From the NCBI RefSeq assembly GCF_900240265.1, contig NZ_LT964739.1:1835225-1899224 (forward strand): a stretch of DNA of 64,000 bases. Direction: 5' to 3'. Every line of letters begins with the position of its first letter. Within the stretch, counting starts at the first letter, position 1. Under the pieces are notes generated by a model. It saw only the letters and a list, made by a program, of their open reading frames with translations, was not told the DNA's origin and searched no databases. Positions 8,660 to 20,021 of this stretch are shown one piece after another. Made by a program: the position numbers and the translations under genes. This DNA is from Galactobacillus timonensis (GTDB taxonomy: Bacteria > Bacillota_I > Bacilli_A > Erysipelotrichales > Erysipelotrichaceae).

Positions 8660-8887
8660 CTGTGATGAACGGAAAGCAGTAGTAGGAATTGCCCCTCAGA
8701 GAGCATCGGGCTGGTGAAACGGTGCGGGCATGCAGTATGAACTCGTTCCGGGAGCGGCCGCTGAACTGTGCGCTTGCCAGCGTTAACAATGCGAGCAAGA
8801 GGGTGGATGGCGATTTGACGCCATGCAAACTAAGGTGGTACCGCGTTGATTATTACGACGTCCTTAGATCAAAGGGCGTCTTTTTTA
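8660..8887 (+). promoter_or_regulatory. T-box riboswitch for leuS (specifier CUC, Leu)
   Basis: The leader has the hallmarks of a T-box, which senses uncharged tRNA. There is a Stem I with an AGTATGAAC specifier loop in which CTC (8742-8744) would be the leucine codon. The T-box sequence AAGGTGGTACCGCG lies at 8832-8845, and a terminator hairpin with T-run at 8857-8887 is the alternative to the antiterminator. Uncharged tRNA-Leu (GAG anticodon) should stabilise the antiterminator and allow leuS expression. Stem boundaries were judged by eye. Confidence 0.92.
8857..8887 (+). terminator. T-box terminator
   Basis: GACGTCCTT (8857-8865) pairs, with one G-U, to AAGGGCGTC ending at 8880, followed by TTTTTT. 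It is the regulated intrinsic terminator of the leuS leader. Confidence 0.9.
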
Positions 8888-8909
8888 GTGAAGCCCGGGG
8901 AGAAGAACT

Positions 8910-11297
8910 ATGTACGATCATCAGAAAATCGAAGCGAAGTGGCAGAAGTACTGGGAAGACAACAAGACCTTCAAGACGGATGGCTGGGATTTCTCGAAGC
9001 CAAAGTATTACGTCATGGACATGTTCCCGTATCCGTCCGGTCAGGGACTGCATGTTGGTCATCCGGAAAGCTATACGGCGACCGATATCATGGCCCGCAT
9101 GAAGCGGATGCAGGGATACAACGTGATGCACCCGATGGGATTTGATGCCTTCGGTCTTCCGGCGGAGCAGTATGCGCTGAAGACGGGTCATCATCCGGGT
9201 GAATTTACCTATGCCAACATTGACCATTTCCGTGCGCAGCTGAAAATGCTCGGTTTCAGCTATGACTGGGACCGTGAAATCCGTACCTGCGATCCGGAAT
9301 ATTACAAGTGGACGCAGTGGATCTTCCTGCAGCTATACAAGAAGGGCCTTGCCTATGTGGCCGAGATGCCGGTCAACTGGTGCCCTGAGGAGCGTGCCGT
9401 CCTTGCCAACGAAGAAGTCATCAACGGCAAGAGTGAACATGGTCACGCCGTCGTTCGCCGCAACATGCGTCAGTGGGTGCTGAAGATCACGGCCTATGCC
9501 GAGGAGCTGCTCAAGGATCTTGACGAGGTAGACTGGCCGGAGTCGACCAAGGAGATGCAGCGAAACTGGATCGGCAAATCGACCGGCGCTGACATCACGA
9601 TGAAGATCAAGGATACCAATCTCGAGTTCACGGTCTATACGACGCGTCCGGATACGGCATTCGGCATTTCGTTCATCGTCTTCTCTCCGGAACATCCGTT
9701 CGTGGATCAGATTACGACACCCGAGCACAAGGATGAGGTCCATGCCTATCAGGCGGAAGCGGCTAAGAAGAGTGAGCTTGCCCGCACCGATCTGAACAAG
9801 GAGAAGACCGGCGTGTTTACGGGAAGCTATGCGATCAATCCGGTCAACGGACGTCTGGTTCCGATCTGGATTTCTGATTATGTGCTGGCCAACTATGGTA
9901 CCGGCGCCGTCATGGGTGTGCCGGCAGGCGACCAGCGTGACTGGGACTTTGCGACGAAGTTCGGCCTCGAAATCATTCCGTTCATGAAGGATGTCGACAT
10001 TTCCCAGGGGGCCTATGCCGGGGAAGGCATTCATGCAAATTCCGGCTTCCTCGATGGTCTGAATGTTGAGGAATCGAAGAAGGCGATGCTGGACTGGCTG
10101 GTTGAGCATCACTGCGGCGAGCCGAAGGTTCAGTACAAGCTTCGTGACTGGCTGTTCTCGCGTCAGCGCTACTGGGGTGAGCCGATTCCCATCGTTCGTA
10201 TGGATGACGGGACTCTGCGGGCGCTGCAGGATTCCGATCTTCCGCTGGAGCTTCCGGCGGTTGACAACTATCAGCCGAGCGAAGACGGAGAGTCGCCGCT
10301 GGCCAATGCCAAGGACTGGCTGAATGTGACGATCGATGGTCAGCACGGTGTGCGTGAGACAAATACCATGCCTCAGTGGGCAGGTTCCTGCTGGTATTAT
10401 CTGCGGTATCTGGATCCGCATAATGATAAGGCTCTGGCAGATCCCCAGCTGATCAGGCACTGGATGCCGGTTGATCTTTATATCGGCGGTGCGGAACATG
10501 CGGTTCTGCATCTGCTGTATGCGCGGTTCTGGTACAAGGTGCTGCGCGATTGCGGCGTCGTGTTCAACGATGAGCCGTTCCAGAAGCTGTATCACCAGGG
10601 CATGATCCTGGGCGAGAACGGTGTCAAGATGTCCAAGTCGCTCGGCAATGTCGTGAATCCGGATGATCTGGTCAAGAGCCATGGCGCCGATGCGCTGCGT
10701 CTTTATGAGATGTTCATGGGACCTCTGAATGCGTCCAAGCCGTGGTCGAGCAAGGGTATGGATGGTGCGCGCCGCTGGCTGGACCGTGTCTATCGGGTCG
10801 CGGAAGCCAGGATGTACACCGATGAGCTGACGCCGGAGCTTGACTATAGCTACAACGTGATGGTTAAGAAGGTGACGGAGGATTATGACAGTCTTGCCTT
10901 CAATACGGCCATTTCGCAGATGATGGTATTCATCAATGATGTGTACAAGCTGGGCCGTGTGTCGAAGGATATGCTGGAAGGCTTCATCAAGATTCTGTCG
11001 CCGATTGTGCCGCATATCTGCGAAGAGATGTGGCAGATGGTAACGGGGAAGACAGGCATCTCCTATGAGCCGTGGCCGTCATTCGATGAGTCCAAGACGC
11101 AGATGAATGAAGTGACGATGGCTGTGCAGGTCAACGGCAAGATGCGCGGAACCTTTACGGCGTCTGCGGATGCCAGCGACGAAGAGCTGACGGAAGCCGC
11201 CAAGCAGGTGGAGTCGGTTCAGCGTCAGATTGAGGGCAAGACCATCCGCAAGGTGATCGTCGTCAAGCACAAGATCGTGAACATCATTGCTAACTGA
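8910..11297 (+). CDS. leuS: Leucyl-tRNA synthetase
   Basis: The 795-residue product charges tRNA-Leu with leucine using ATP. The class I signatures are HVGH (48-51, in [11 protein letters not shown]) and KMSKS (573-577, in [10 protein letters not shown]). The editing (CP1) domain lies between them, and the length is normal for bacterial LeuRS. The Shine-Dalgarno GGGGAGAAG precedes ATG 8910. Expression is controlled by the upstream T-box with a leucine specifier, which agrees with the product. A weak terminator follows at 11357. Confidence 0.98.
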   Translation: MYDHQKIEAKWQKYWEDNKTFKTDGWDFSKPKYYVMDMFPYPSGQGLHVGHPESYTATDIMARMKRMQGYNVMHPMGFDAFGLPAEQYALKTGHHPGEFTYANIDHFRAQLKMLGFSYDWDREIRTCDPEYYKWTQWIFLQLYKKGLAYVAEMPVNWCPEERAVLANEEVINGKSEHGHAVVRRNMRQWVLKITAYAEELLKDLDEVDWPESTKEMQRNWIGKSTGADITMKIKDTNLEFTVYTTRPDTAFGISFIVFSPEHPFVDQITTPEHKDEVHAYQAEAAKKSELARTDLNKEKTGVFTGSYAINPVNGRLVPIWISDYVLANYGTGAVMGVPAGDQRDWDFATKFGLEIIPFMKDVDISQGAYAGEGIHANSGFLDGLNVEESKKAMLDWLVEHHCGEPKVQYKLRDWLFSRQRYWGEPIPIVRMDDGTLRALQDSDLPLELPAVDNYQPSEDGESPLANAKDWLNVTIDGQHGVRETNTMPQWAGSCWYYLRYLDPHNDKALADPQLIRHWMPVDLYIGGAEHAVLHLLYARFWYKVLRDCGVVFNDEPFQKLYHQGMILGENGVKMSKSLGNVVNPDDLVKSHGADALRLYEMFMGPLNASKPWSSKGMDGARRWLDRVYRVAEARMYTDELTPELDYSYNVMVKKVTEDYDSLAFNTAISQMMVFINDVYKLGRVSKDMLEGFIKILSPIVPHICEEMWQMVTGKTGISYEPWPSFDESKTQMNEVTMAVQVNGKMRGTFTASADASDEELTEAAKQVESVQRQIEGKTIRKVIVVKHKIVNIIAN

Positions 11298-11356
11298 TGT
11301 GTACGGTTTTGTAAAATGCGTTAAGTCCCATAAAATTGAGCTTGGTATCATAGAGA

Positions 11357-11380
11357 CGCAGATTTCTGCGCCTTTTATTT
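11357..11380 (+). terminator. Probable leuS terminator
   Basis: CGCAGA (11357-11362) and TCTGCG (11365-11370) form a short hairpin followed by CCTTTTATTT. The tight loop makes it a weak candidate. Confidence 0.5.
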
Positions 11381-11443
11381 GAGAATCTCTGCTTTGCAAT
11401 TGGTTGGTTGTCCGGGGAAACGATAGGAATAGGATGGCGTTTT

Positions 11444-11452
11444 TGGTATAAT
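11444..11452 (+). promoter_or_regulatory. Extended -10 promoter immediately upstream of scpA
   Basis: TGGTATAAT (11444-11452) is a consensus extended -10 element only 11 bp before ATG 11464. A start site about 7 nt downstream would give an mRNA with almost no 5' leader. No clear -35 is seen. Confidence 0.55.
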
Positions 11453-11463
11453 TTGCGGTGGTT

Positions 11464-12204
11464 ATGGAAGACTTCAAGGTTACGATTGACAAGTTTGAGG
11501 GTCCGCTCGATCTGATGCTGCATCTGATCAAGGAAAAGCAGCTGGATCTCTTCGATCTGGATATGAATGTGCTGACGAATCAGTACATTGCCTATCTCAA
11601 CTCGATGAAGGATATGCACCTGGAAGTGACCAGTGAATATCTAGTGGAACTGGCGGAGCTGATTGAATACAAGTCCCGTAAACTGCTCCCGAAGGATGAG
11701 TCGCAGCCGGAAGAAGATGAAGAGGATCCGAAGGAACGCCTTGTCCGCAGACTTCTGGAATATCAGCAGTACAAGAACGTGAGCCAGACGCTTGGCGAGA
11801 TGTTTTCGGAGCGTCAGGAGATGCTGGGACGCCCTCTTGCCAAAGAGGCGGATGAATGGATGAAAGATGACAGCAGCCAGCCGTATGAGGGGGATCCCTA
11901 CGAACTGATGAAGGCGATGAAGCGCTGTCTCATGCGGATGCAGCTGGCGAAGCCGATCGGCGTCAAATATACGCAGCGTGAAATTTCGATGGAAGACAGG
12001 GAGCTGCAGATTCGATCGCGTCTGACATCGCTGCCGGATACATTCCGGTTTGAAAATCTTCTGGAAGATGTAGAAAGTCTTCCGATGTTTATTGCAACAT
12101 TCCTTGCGGTGCTGGATCTGGCCCGTCTTCATACGCTTGTCTTTACAGTGGATCAGGATGATGTGATCTGGTTTTCCAAAGGAACGGGGACATTATCGGC
12201 ATGA
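11464..12204 (+). CDS. scpA: Segregation and condensation protein A
   Basis: The 246-residue product is the kleisin subunit of the bacterial condensin Smc-ScpAB, which organises and segregates the chromosome. The N-terminal kleisin signature is clear (EDFKVTIDKFEGPLDLMLHL), with the family segment EYLVELAELIEYKSRKLLP following at about 60-80. A C-terminal winged-helix part ends the protein. ATG 11464 matches the usual ScpA N-terminus; a GTG at 11458 is two codons earlier. No Shine-Dalgarno site is visible, and a -10 element sits 11 bp upstream, so translation may start nearly leaderless. It overlaps scpB by 4 bp (ATGA). Confidence 0.95.
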   Translation: MEDFKVTIDKFEGPLDLMLHLIKEKQLDLFDLDMNVLTNQYIAYLNSMKDMHLEVTSEYLVELAELIEYKSRKLLPKDESQPEEDEEDPKERLVRRLLEYQQYKNVSQTLGEMFSERQEMLGRPLAKEADEWMKDDSSQPYEGDPYELMKAMKRCLMRMQLAKPIGVKYTQREISMEDRELQIRSRLTSLPDTFRFENLLEDVESLPMFIATFLAVLDLARLHTLVFTVDQDDVIWFSKGTGTLSA

Positions 12205-12893
12205 GTGAATTAGAGAAAGAAAAAACAGAACCGGAAACGGAAAAAGATCAGGAACCGGCGCAGACGAACGCTGCCCCGGTAGATGTTCATAAGGATGATT
12301 CTGCTGCCTCGGAAACTGCAGACAGCCTGGATGAAACAGAACAGGAAGGCCGGGCGAAGGCAATCCTGGAAGGGCTGATCTTTATTGTCGGCGATGACGG
12401 TATATCGGCTGAGCAGGCGGCTGAGACGCTTGACGTGAGTGTGGAGCGTGTTGAGCAGCTTGTGGAAGAGCTGAAGAACGATTACAGTGATGACAGCCAT
12501 GGCTTTGAGCTGACGCAGTACGGTGGTCTTTACCGCTTTATGTCGAAGGAGTTTGTGCATCCGTATGCGGCGCAGCTGTTTCAGATGGGCAGGCAGGCGA
12601 CGCTTTCGCAGGCGGCTTTGGAGACGCTGGCGATCATTGCCTACAAGCAGCCGGTGACCCGCGTCGAGATTGAGGAAATCCGCGGTGTGGGAGCGGATGT
12701 GATGCTGAGAAAGCTGATGGCGCGCGGGCTGATCAGGGAGTCGGGCCGCTCAGACGCTCCGGGCAAGCCGATTCTCTATGAGGTGACGGAGGAATTCATG
12801 AATTCCTTCAAGCTGATGAGTCTGAAGGAGCTGCCGGAACTGCCGGCCTTCCGCAGCGATGACAATGAAGATGATGGAGATTTTCTGAAGTGA
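12201..12893 (+). CDS. scpB: Segregation and condensation protein B
   Basis: The 230-residue product is the ScpB subunit that dimerises and binds ScpA in condensin. The core from about residue 52 (RAKAILEGLIFIVGDDGIS) contains tandem winged helices, with the family segment ALETLAIIAYKQPVTRVEIEEIRG at about 146-170. The first 50 residues are an acidic, low-complexity extension (many E, D, K, T) that most ScpB proteins lack. ATG 12201 overlaps the scpA stop. The first base of the stop codon is also the second base of the GTG start of the next gene. Confidence 0.95.
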   Translation: MSELEKEKTEPETEKDQEPAQTNAAPVDVHKDDSAASETADSLDETEQEGRAKAILEGLIFIVGDDGISAEQAAETLDVSVERVEQLVEELKNDYSDDSHGFELTQYGGLYRFMSKEFVHPYAAQLFQMGRQATLSQAALETLAIIAYKQPVTRVEIEEIRGVGADVMLRKLMARGLIRESGRSDAPGKPILYEVTEEFMNSFKLMSLKELPELPAFRSDDNEDDGDFLK

Positions 12894-13669
12894 TCACAGG
12901 GAAGAAAACATTACAGGTGATGGCGGCGGCGCTTCTGTTATGCGGCTGCGGGAGTCCGGCGGCTGCGACGGGTGCGACGGCATCTGCGGCGGCGGGACGG
13001 AATGATTCGTATGCCTGTCGGGTGATGGACTACTATGACTACAGTGCCCCGGCACCCTATACGGTAGAAGCGGTGGATGAGAGCTATTATGCGGATACGC
13101 TGTTTGCCGGAGATTCGCGGATGGGTTCGCTGGCTCTCTACGGCTCGCACCCGGATGCGGAAGTTGACTACGTGACGAGTCTCAATCTTCTGCTCATTGA
13201 TACGATGCCGCTGGATGAACATGAGGATGGTTCGACGCTGATGGATGTTCTTTCTTCGACGACGAAGGATAACATTTATCTGCTGTTTGGAATCAACGAG
13301 ATCCGCAATTCCAACTTTGATGCGTTCAATGCGCAGTATCAGGACATTCTGACGATGCTCAGGAACAATAATCCGGATGTGAATGTCTACATTATTCTTG
13401 CCTATCATCCGGACAAGATTACGGACCTTCCGGAGCCGCAGTTGAGTGAGCATCTGCAGAATCTGAATTCGGGACTGATTACATTGGCTGAGACCAATGC
13501 GATGTTCTATCTGGATACGGACAACGGCCTTGATGAGAACGGCACGATCAAGGATGATTATGTATGGGACGGTCTGCACCTCAACCCGACCGGTGCCCGG
13601 GCGTTTGAAGACTATATCGCTACCCATGTGGTACAGAAGGAGAAATATGTTAAAGAAGTTTGTGAGTAG
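12890..13669 (+). CDS. SGNH/GDSL-type hydrolase lipoprotein
   Basis: The 259-residue product begins with a lipoprotein signal peptide; the lipobox LCGC puts the lipidated cysteine at C20. The following Ala/Thr/Gly-rich stretch is a linker. The catalytic domain has the GDS nucleophile block (AGDSRMGSL, S76), a block III-like GINE (FGINEIRNS) and a C-terminal D-x-x-H (VWDGLHLNP). It is probably an extracellular membrane-anchored esterase acting on cell-wall or glycan acyl groups; the substrate is unknown. The start is GTG 12890, overlapping the scpB stop. It overlaps the next lipoprotein gene by 23 bp. Confidence 0.85.
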   Translation: MITGKKTLQVMAAALLLCGCGSPAAATGATASAAAGRNDSYACRVMDYYDYSAPAPYTVEAVDESYYADTLFAGDSRMGSLALYGSHPDAEVDYVTSLNLLLIDTMPLDEHEDGSTLMDVLSSTTKDNIYLLFGINEIRNSNFDAFNAQYQDILTMLRNNNPDVNVYIILAYHPDKITDLPEPQLSEHLQNLNSGLITLAETNAMFYLDTDNGLDENGTIKDDYVWDGLHLNPTGARAFEDYIATHVVQKEKYVKEVCE

Positions 13670-14105
13670 TTTACTGGTGATTGGATTGCTTGCTGGATGC
13701 GGCAGTACACAGAGTGCTGAAGCTTCGTCAACGTGTGCAGATACGGCAGCTTCGTTAGTCAGCGAGCTCGGCCTGAGTGATACGACGAAAGAGGCGTCCG
13801 ACCGCATCATTTCCGGTCTCTTCTTCTTTGATGAAGGAACGATTACGGATTCTTCGCTCTATGTTGCCACTGATAAGTCGGCGAATCTCGTTGGTGTCTT
13901 TGATACGACGGACATGGACGCAACCAAGAGTAAGATCAAGGATTATCTCAGCACGTTGAAGTCGCAGATGCAGTCCTACTATCCGGATGAAGTGTTCAAG
14001 ATTGATAACGCCGTTCAGGAAGATAACGGGACCCGCATCATTGTCATTGTCTGCGATGATCTCGAAACAGCAAAAACCGCGGCGCGAAGTGCACTGGGTC
14101 TCTAA
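13647..14105 (+). CDS. Small lipoprotein resembling DUF4358
   Basis: The 152-residue product has a lipoprotein signal peptide (MLKKFVSSLLVIGLLAGC) with lipobox LAGC and a Ser/Thr/Ala-rich linker. The rest resembles the DUF4358 domain common in Bacillota lipoproteins: one repeat with FFFDEGTITDSSLYVATDKSANLVGVF, then a helix and a strand with IIVIVCDDLE. The function of that family is unknown. ATG 13647 is supported by AGAAGGAGA just upstream; the frame is open further upstream but shadows the preceding gene. A strong hairpin terminator follows. Confidence 0.8.
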   Translation: MLKKFVSSLLVIGLLAGCGSTQSAEASSTCADTAASLVSELGLSDTTKEASDRIISGLFFFDEGTITDSSLYVATDKSANLVGVFDTTDMDATKSKIKDYLSTLKSQMQSYYPDEVFKIDNAVQEDNGTRIIVIVCDDLETAKTAARSALGL

Positions 14106-14118
14106 ACAGGAAACAATG

Positions 14119-14163
14119 AAAGCGATATGCCTGCATGCAATGATGCGGACATATCGCTTTTTA
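14119..14163 (+). terminator. Rho-independent terminator
   Basis: AAAGCGATATG (14119-14129) pairs with CATATCGCTTT (14150-14160) and is followed by TT. It closes the scpA-lipoprotein transcript. Confidence 0.8.
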
Positions 14164-14200
14164 AATGAACAGAAGGGGGATGGATCTGAAGCTTCCTCTT

Positions 14201-14878
14201 TTATTTCTGTCCAGGGCCTTTTTCCTTCAGCTCAAAGTGATTATGGTCACTGCTGAACCATCCGTCTCTGGCAAGCCGGGCGATTTCAGTGGAAAGGGCG
14301 GAACGGTCCACGGCAAGATATTCTGCCATTTCTGCCCGCGTATAGGGAATGTCAAAGGAAGGGGAACTGTTATGGAAGAACTGCCGCGAAAGGAAGCAGC
14401 GGATCTTGGCGGGCGTTGAGCGCTGCACAAGTATCTTCTGACGCTGCTGCAGCAGGAGGCTGCGTCGCGCAAACTGGTTCATCAGATTGCGGATCACGAT
14501 CGTGTGCCATGGCTGGGATCCGTCGAGCTTCAGTATTTCGCTGAGTCCGACCCAGAGAACGATCGAAGCCGTGACGGCTTCAATCCGTTCATCGGCGATG
14601 GCCCCGCGGGTCTGGGCAAGATCTTCGGCAAAGATCATGCCGGGCTGAATTTCTTCGATCGGTGTCAGAGTTCCCCAGAAGCTGACGTCGCTGATGGTCA
14701 GGCTTCCTTCGAGCAGAATCCCCATGCGATAGACCGGTCTTCCCTCTTTAAGAACAATCTGGCAGCTGCGGTAGTTTTTCAGCTGCGAATCGAGGCTTTC
14801 AAGCATGGCCGGAAATTGCTGTTTTTCAATGCCCGCAAACAGGGGGCAGCGGTAGATCATTTCTTCTGTTTTTCGCAT
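14201..14878 (-). CDS. Crp/Fnr family transcriptional regulator
   Basis: The 225-residue product has an N-terminal cyclic-nucleotide-binding-like beta-barrel (residues about 10-125; CPLFAGIEKQQFPAML, VLKEGRPVYRMGILLEGSLTIS) and a C-terminal winged helix with the recognition helix in YTRAEMAEYLAVDRSALSTEIARL (about 180-203). No iron-sulfur cysteine set like that of Fnr is present (single cysteines only), and the cAMP-contact residues are not conserved, so the effector is unknown. It lies alone, convergent with the lipoprotein gene and divergent from purB. Confidence 0.88.
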   Translation of the reverse strand: MRKTEEMIYRCPLFAGIEKQQFPAMLESLDSQLKNYRSCQIVLKEGRPVYRMGILLEGSLTISDVSFWGTLTPIEEIQPGMIFAEDLAQTRGAIADERIEAVTASIVLWVGLSEILKLDGSQPWHTIVIRNLMNQFARRSLLLQQRQKILVQRSTPAKIRCFLSRQFFHNSSPSFDIPYTRAEMAEYLAVDRSALSTEIARLARDGWFSSDHNHFELKEKGPGQK

Positions 14879-15011
14879 TTGGATTCTGCTTTCTGATAGC
14901 GGTTTCGGTGTTGGTTTTCCAACATGACAGTTCCATTATACCGATCCCTGTTCCCGTTGCAGAAAAATGAGGTTCCTCGTACAATCGAAAACGGAAAAGG
15001 GAAGAGTGACT

Positions 15012-16310
15012 ATGATTGAACGGTATGCACGCAAAGAGATGGAACAGGTCTGGAGCCTTGAGCAGCAGTATCAGGCCTGGCTGGAGGTAGAGATCGCTGT
15101 CGATCGCGCCTGGGCGAAGCAGGGCATTGTGCCCATGGAGGATCTCGAGAAGATCGAAAAGAATGCGTCGTTTACAGTCGAGCGCTGCCTTGAGCTGGAA
15201 CAGGTTACCCACCATGATGTCGTTGCCTTTACGCGCTGCGTATCGGAAAGTCTTGGGCCGGAAAAGAAGTGGATCCACTATGGCGTAACGTCGACGGATA
15301 TCGTCGATACGGCAAACGGCCTGCGCTTCAAGCGGGCGGATGCGATCCTGAGAAAGGATATTCAGGACTTCATGGATATTCTCAAAACAAATGCGCTGAA
15401 GTACAAGGATACGCTTATGATCGGCCGGACCCATGGCATTCATGCGGAAATTACGACGTTCGGTATGAAATTTGCTCTCTGGTATGAAGAAATGAAGCGC
15501 AACCAGCAGCGCTTTGAGGCTGCTGCGGCCGACGTGGAGTGCGGAAAGATCTCCGGGGCGGTCGGCACCTTCGCCAATATTCCGCCTGCCGTGCAGGATG
15601 ATGTATGTGCGCAGCTTGGACTCCATTCGGCGAATATTTCGACGCAGATTCTGCAGCGTGACCGGCATGCGCATTACTTTGCGACGTTGGCTCTGATCGG
15701 ATCCTGCCTGGAACAGATGGCGATGGAGATCCGGCATTTGCAGCGTACGGAAGTTCACGAAGTGGAGGAACATTTCTCGGCCGGGCAGAAGGGATCCAGT
15801 GCCATGCCCCATAAGCGGAACCCGATCGGCAGTGAAAACATCTGCGGCTGTTCGCGTGTGCTGCGGGGATATATGGTTACCGCCTATGAAGATATTCCGC
15901 TCTGGCATGAGAGAGATATTTCCCACTCCAGTGCGGAGCGTATCATTGCGCCGGACGCCACGATGCTGCTGGACTATATGCTGGTGCGGTTTGGAAAGAT
16001 TTTGAAGAATCTGACAGTGTTCCCGGAGCGAATGAAGGAAAACATCAACAGGACTCATGGCCTCATTTATTCGGAGCGGGTCATGTTAAGTCTGATCGAG
16101 AAGGGTCTTTCACGTGAAAAAGCCTACGACCTTGTTCAGCCGCAGGCTATGAAAGCATTTGAAGTCAATGGCGATTTCCGTTCCTACATCGAACAGGAAC
16201 CGCAGATTACATCACTGCTCAGTGAGGAGGATATTGATCACTGTTTCGACCCTTCCTATCAGGTGCGCAATGTCGATGAAATTTTCAGAAGAGTAGGCCT
16301 ACTCGGTTAA
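15012..16310 (+). CDS. purB: Adenylosuccinate lyase
   Basis: The 432-residue product removes fumarate from SAICAR and from adenylosuccinate in purine synthesis. The fumarase/aspartase superfamily signature [11 protein letters not shown] lies at about 265-275. The N-terminal [15 protein letters not shown] is typical of PurB. ATG 15012 follows AAAGGGAAGAG; codons upstream in frame are not conserved-looking. The 3' end overlaps the convergent cutC gene by 12 bp. purA, the preceding enzyme of the AMP branch, lies nearby on the other strand. Confidence 0.97.
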   Translation: MIERYARKEMEQVWSLEQQYQAWLEVEIAVDRAWAKQGIVPMEDLEKIEKNASFTVERCLELEQVTHHDVVAFTRCVSESLGPEKKWIHYGVTSTDIVDTANGLRFKRADAILRKDIQDFMDILKTNALKYKDTLMIGRTHGIHAEITTFGMKFALWYEEMKRNQQRFEAAAADVECGKISGAVGTFANIPPAVQDDVCAQLGLHSANISTQILQRDRHAHYFATLALIGSCLEQMAMEIRHLQRTEVHEVEEHFSAGQKGSSAMPHKRNPIGSENICGCSRVLRGYMVTAYEDIPLWHERDISHSSAERIIAPDATMLLDYMLVRFGKILKNLTVFPERMKENINRTHGLIYSERVMLSLIEKGLSREKAYDLVQPQAMKAFEVNGDFRSYIEQEPQITSLLSEEDIDHCFDPSYQVRNVDEIFRRVGLLG

Positions 16311-17105
16311 TTCGCCTTCGACATCATCTTCGTAGCGGTCGCTTTTGAGCATGTCCTCATCGGCGCCAGGCATATCTTCACTGCGTAAGTGATCTGCGTC
16401 AGCCCTGTGCTGGCACAGTTTTTCAAATACCTGATTCAGCGTCGCGGCACTGACCGCATCGTAGGCGCCATTATCCTGCAGCGGGGTACGTGCACTGAGA
16501 TGAACCTGATTCGAGCCCGTAGACGCAAGCAGATCGAGGACATTGCCGGGCCGGACGCCGCAGCCGGGAAGAATCTCGATGGAATCTCCATAGGAATCAA
16601 TCAGATGTTTGATCATATCCGCTCCAAGCAGACATGTTTCCTTCTGGCCGCTGGTCAGAACCCGGTCCACATGGCAGCGGATCAGGGCCCTGATCGCCTC
16701 ATCGCCATCACGGGTATTATCGAAGGCACGATGGAATACGGCCGTCTTCCCAAAGGAATGGATCAGATCCACCATCTTCTCTGTCATTCCTTCATCGATG
16801 GTATGATCCGGATTCAGAAAACCAAAGACGATGCCATCGGCTCCTTCCTTAAGAAATACTTCCGCATCCAGGAACATGATCTGCTTCTCCTGCAGGCTGT
16901 AACAAAAGCCGGCACCGCGGGGACGGACCATCGTCATTACAGGAACGGAAACATTCTTCTTCACTTCCCGAAGCGTGGAAAGCGAAGGCGTCAGACCGCC
17001 CAGTTCGAGGGCGCTGTTGAGCTCAATGCGGGCAATCGGAAACCGTCCTGCCGCAAGTGCATCCCCCAGGCCTCCGCAGCACACCTCAACCTTGACGGAT
17101 TTCAT
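16299..17105 (-). CDS. cutC: CutC family protein (copper homeostasis family)
   Basis: The 268-residue product matches the CutC TIM-barrel family: the opening [16 protein letters not shown], the [16 protein letters not shown] block and [17 protein letters not shown] MVRPRGAGF. The name comes from an E. coli copper-tolerance phenotype; the enzymatic role is not established. Residues after about 235 form an acidic tail not part of the barrel. The start codon directly abuts the purA stop (no gap), so it is cotranscribed with purA on the minus strand. It overlaps the purB 3' end. Confidence 0.92.
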   Translation of the reverse strand: MKSVKVEVCCGGLGDALAAGRFPIARIELNSALELGGLTPSLSTLREVKKNVSVPVMTMVRPRGAGFCYSLQEKQIMFLDAEVFLKEGADGIVFGFLNPDHTIDEGMTEKMVDLIHSFGKTAVFHRAFDNTRDGDEAIRALIRCHVDRVLTSGQKETCLLGADMIKHLIDSYGDSIEILPGCGVRPGNVLDLLASTGSNQVHLSARTPLQDNGAYDAVSAATLNQVFEKLCQHRADADHLRSEDMPGADEDMLKSDRYEDDVEGELTE

Positions 17106-18425
<1,320 letters not shown>

Positions 18426-18490
18426 CTATTGTAGCACCCGGCGTGCCGTTCTTATCGCTTTTTGATAATATTACGGGGAAGGAGTTTTTT

Positions 18491-19324
18491 ATGAGTGAAG
18501 AGAATAAAAAGGATCCTACTGAGGAGAAACTTGATAAGATGTTCGGCCGCCACAAGGACGGTACGCCGCTGAAGCTGGAGCTCAATCCGCGCAGCTCCGT
18601 GAAAAAGATGTTCGGCATCGTCTCCGGCAAGGGAGGTGTAGGCAAGTCATTTGTGACTGCTTCGTGTGCGGCTGAAATGCAGCGCAGAGGAAAGCGGACA
18701 GCGATCCTCGATGGCGATATTACCGGTCCAAGCCAGGGAAGAATGTTCGGTATCAAGGACAAGCTGTACAGCGATGGTCAGCTGGCACTGCCCGCGGTTT
18801 CCAGAACAGGCATTCAGATCGTCAGCGCCAATATGATGCTCGATAATGATTCGCAGCCGGTGATCTGGCGCGGTCCGGTTGTGTCCGGTGTTCTGCAGCA
18901 GTTTCTGCAGGAAGTGTTCTGGGACAACGTGGATGTGATGTTTGTTGATATGCCGCCCGGAACCAGCGATGTTCCGTTAACCGTGTTCCAGCAGTATCCG
19001 CTCGACGGCATTCTTGTTGTTGCCTCGCCACAGGACCTGGTATCGATGGTCGTTGAGAAGGCTATGAACATGGCGGCGATGATGAACATTCCGATGATCG
19101 GTCTGATTGAAAACATGAGCTGGGTCGAATGCGATCATTGCGGAAATAAGATCAAGATCTTCGGCGAATCACATACAGCTGAGGCCGCCGCACAGTTCCA
19201 TATTCCGCTGCTGGCCCAGATTCCTATGCGCCCGGGATATGCACAGGCGGGCGATGAAGGAACGATGGAAGATATTCAGGTTCCTGAGATCGCTGCCGTC
19301 TGTGACGCTTTAGAGCAAAGATGA
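18491..19324 (+). CDS. Mrp/NBP35 family iron-sulfur carrier ATPase
   Basis: The 277-residue product is a P-loop ATPase thought to carry and deliver Fe-S clusters. The deviant Walker A GKGGVGKS lies at 46-53, the family block DMPPGTSDV follows around 160, and a CxxC pair (ECDHCG) near 220 is the expected bridging cluster site. It lacks the N-terminal DUF59 domain found in some Mrp proteins. ATG 18491 follows AAGGAG. It ends 7 bp before a two-component system. Confidence 0.93.
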   Translation: MSEENKKDPTEEKLDKMFGRHKDGTPLKLELNPRSSVKKMFGIVSGKGGVGKSFVTASCAAEMQRRGKRTAILDGDITGPSQGRMFGIKDKLYSDGQLALPAVSRTGIQIVSANMMLDNDSQPVIWRGPVVSGVLQQFLQEVFWDNVDVMFVDMPPGTSDVPLTVFQQYPLDGILVVASPQDLVSMVVEKAMNMAAMMNIPMIGLIENMSWVECDHCGNKIKIFGESHTAEAAAQFHIPLLAQIPMRPGYAQAGDEGTMEDIQVPEIAAVCDALEQR

Positions 19325-19331
19325 GGTAGGT

Positions 19332-20021
19332 ATGGCAGTTGTTCTGGTTTGTGATGATGAGGAAAAGATCCGCCAGTTGATCCGCAAATATGCGGAGTTT
19401 GACGGCTTCACTGTCCTGGAGGCGGCCAATGGTCTGGAAGCGGTCAAGACCTGTGCCTCGCAGCCGGTAGACATCGTTTTGATGGATGTCATGATGCCGG
19501 AGATGGACGGCTTTGAAGCTGTCCGGCGCATTAAGCAGGATCACAAGGATCTGCCGTTCATCATGCTGACGGCACTCGGCGAGGAGTATGACAAGGTTCA
19601 TGGCTTTGATCTTGGCGTCGATGATTATGTCGTCAAGCCGTTCAGCGGCCGTGAGCTGATGATGCGCATCCATGCCGTTCTGCGCCGCAGCGGGCATGAA
19701 GAGGGCAGCGCAAATGTCTATACGCTGGGCGGTCTCCAGATCAACTTTGATGCGCATACGGTGAGTGTGGATGGACAGCGTGTTTCCCTTTCGCTGAAGG
19801 AATATGATCTGCTGGTCTATCTGGTGAAGCATGAAGGCCAGGTGATGCGGCGGGAGATGATTCTGGAAGCGGTCTGGGGCATGGATTTTTATGGCGATGA
19901 ACGTACGCTTGATACGCATGTCAAGCTGCTGCGCAGAGACCTGGGCCCCTACGCAAACCACATTGTGACAGTCCGGGGGGTAGGTTATCGTTTTGAAAAA
20001 GAAAGCTCCGGTCAGAATTAA
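19332..20021 (+). CDS. OmpR-family response regulator
   Basis: The 229-residue product has a receiver domain (acidic pocket D8-D9, phospho-acceptor D52 in IVLMDVMMPEMDG, conserved K near 103 in VVKPF) and a C-terminal winged-helix DNA-binding domain (about 130-225, ending VRGVGYRFE). The start lies 7 bp after the mrp stop, and the 3' end overlaps the histidine kinase gene by 29 bp, so the pair is translationally linked. The stimulus and targets are unknown. Confidence 0.95.
   Translation: MAVVLVCDDEEKIRQLIRKYAEFDGFTVLEAANGLEAVKTCASQPVDIVLMDVMMPEMDGFEAVRRIKQDHKDLPFIMLTALGEEYDKVHGFDLGVDDYVVKPFSGRELMMRIHAVLRRSGHEEGSANVYTLGGLQINFDAHTVSVDGQRVSLSLKEYDLLVYLVKHEGQVMRREMILEAVWGMDFYGDERTLDTHVKLLRRDLGPYANHIVTVRGVGYRFEKESSGQN

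Noticed and set aside
9333..11015. A 560-codon open frame antisense to leuS
   Set aside because: It is a shadow of the leuS codon pattern, lacks a ribosome site and family features, and leuS is intact on the other strand.
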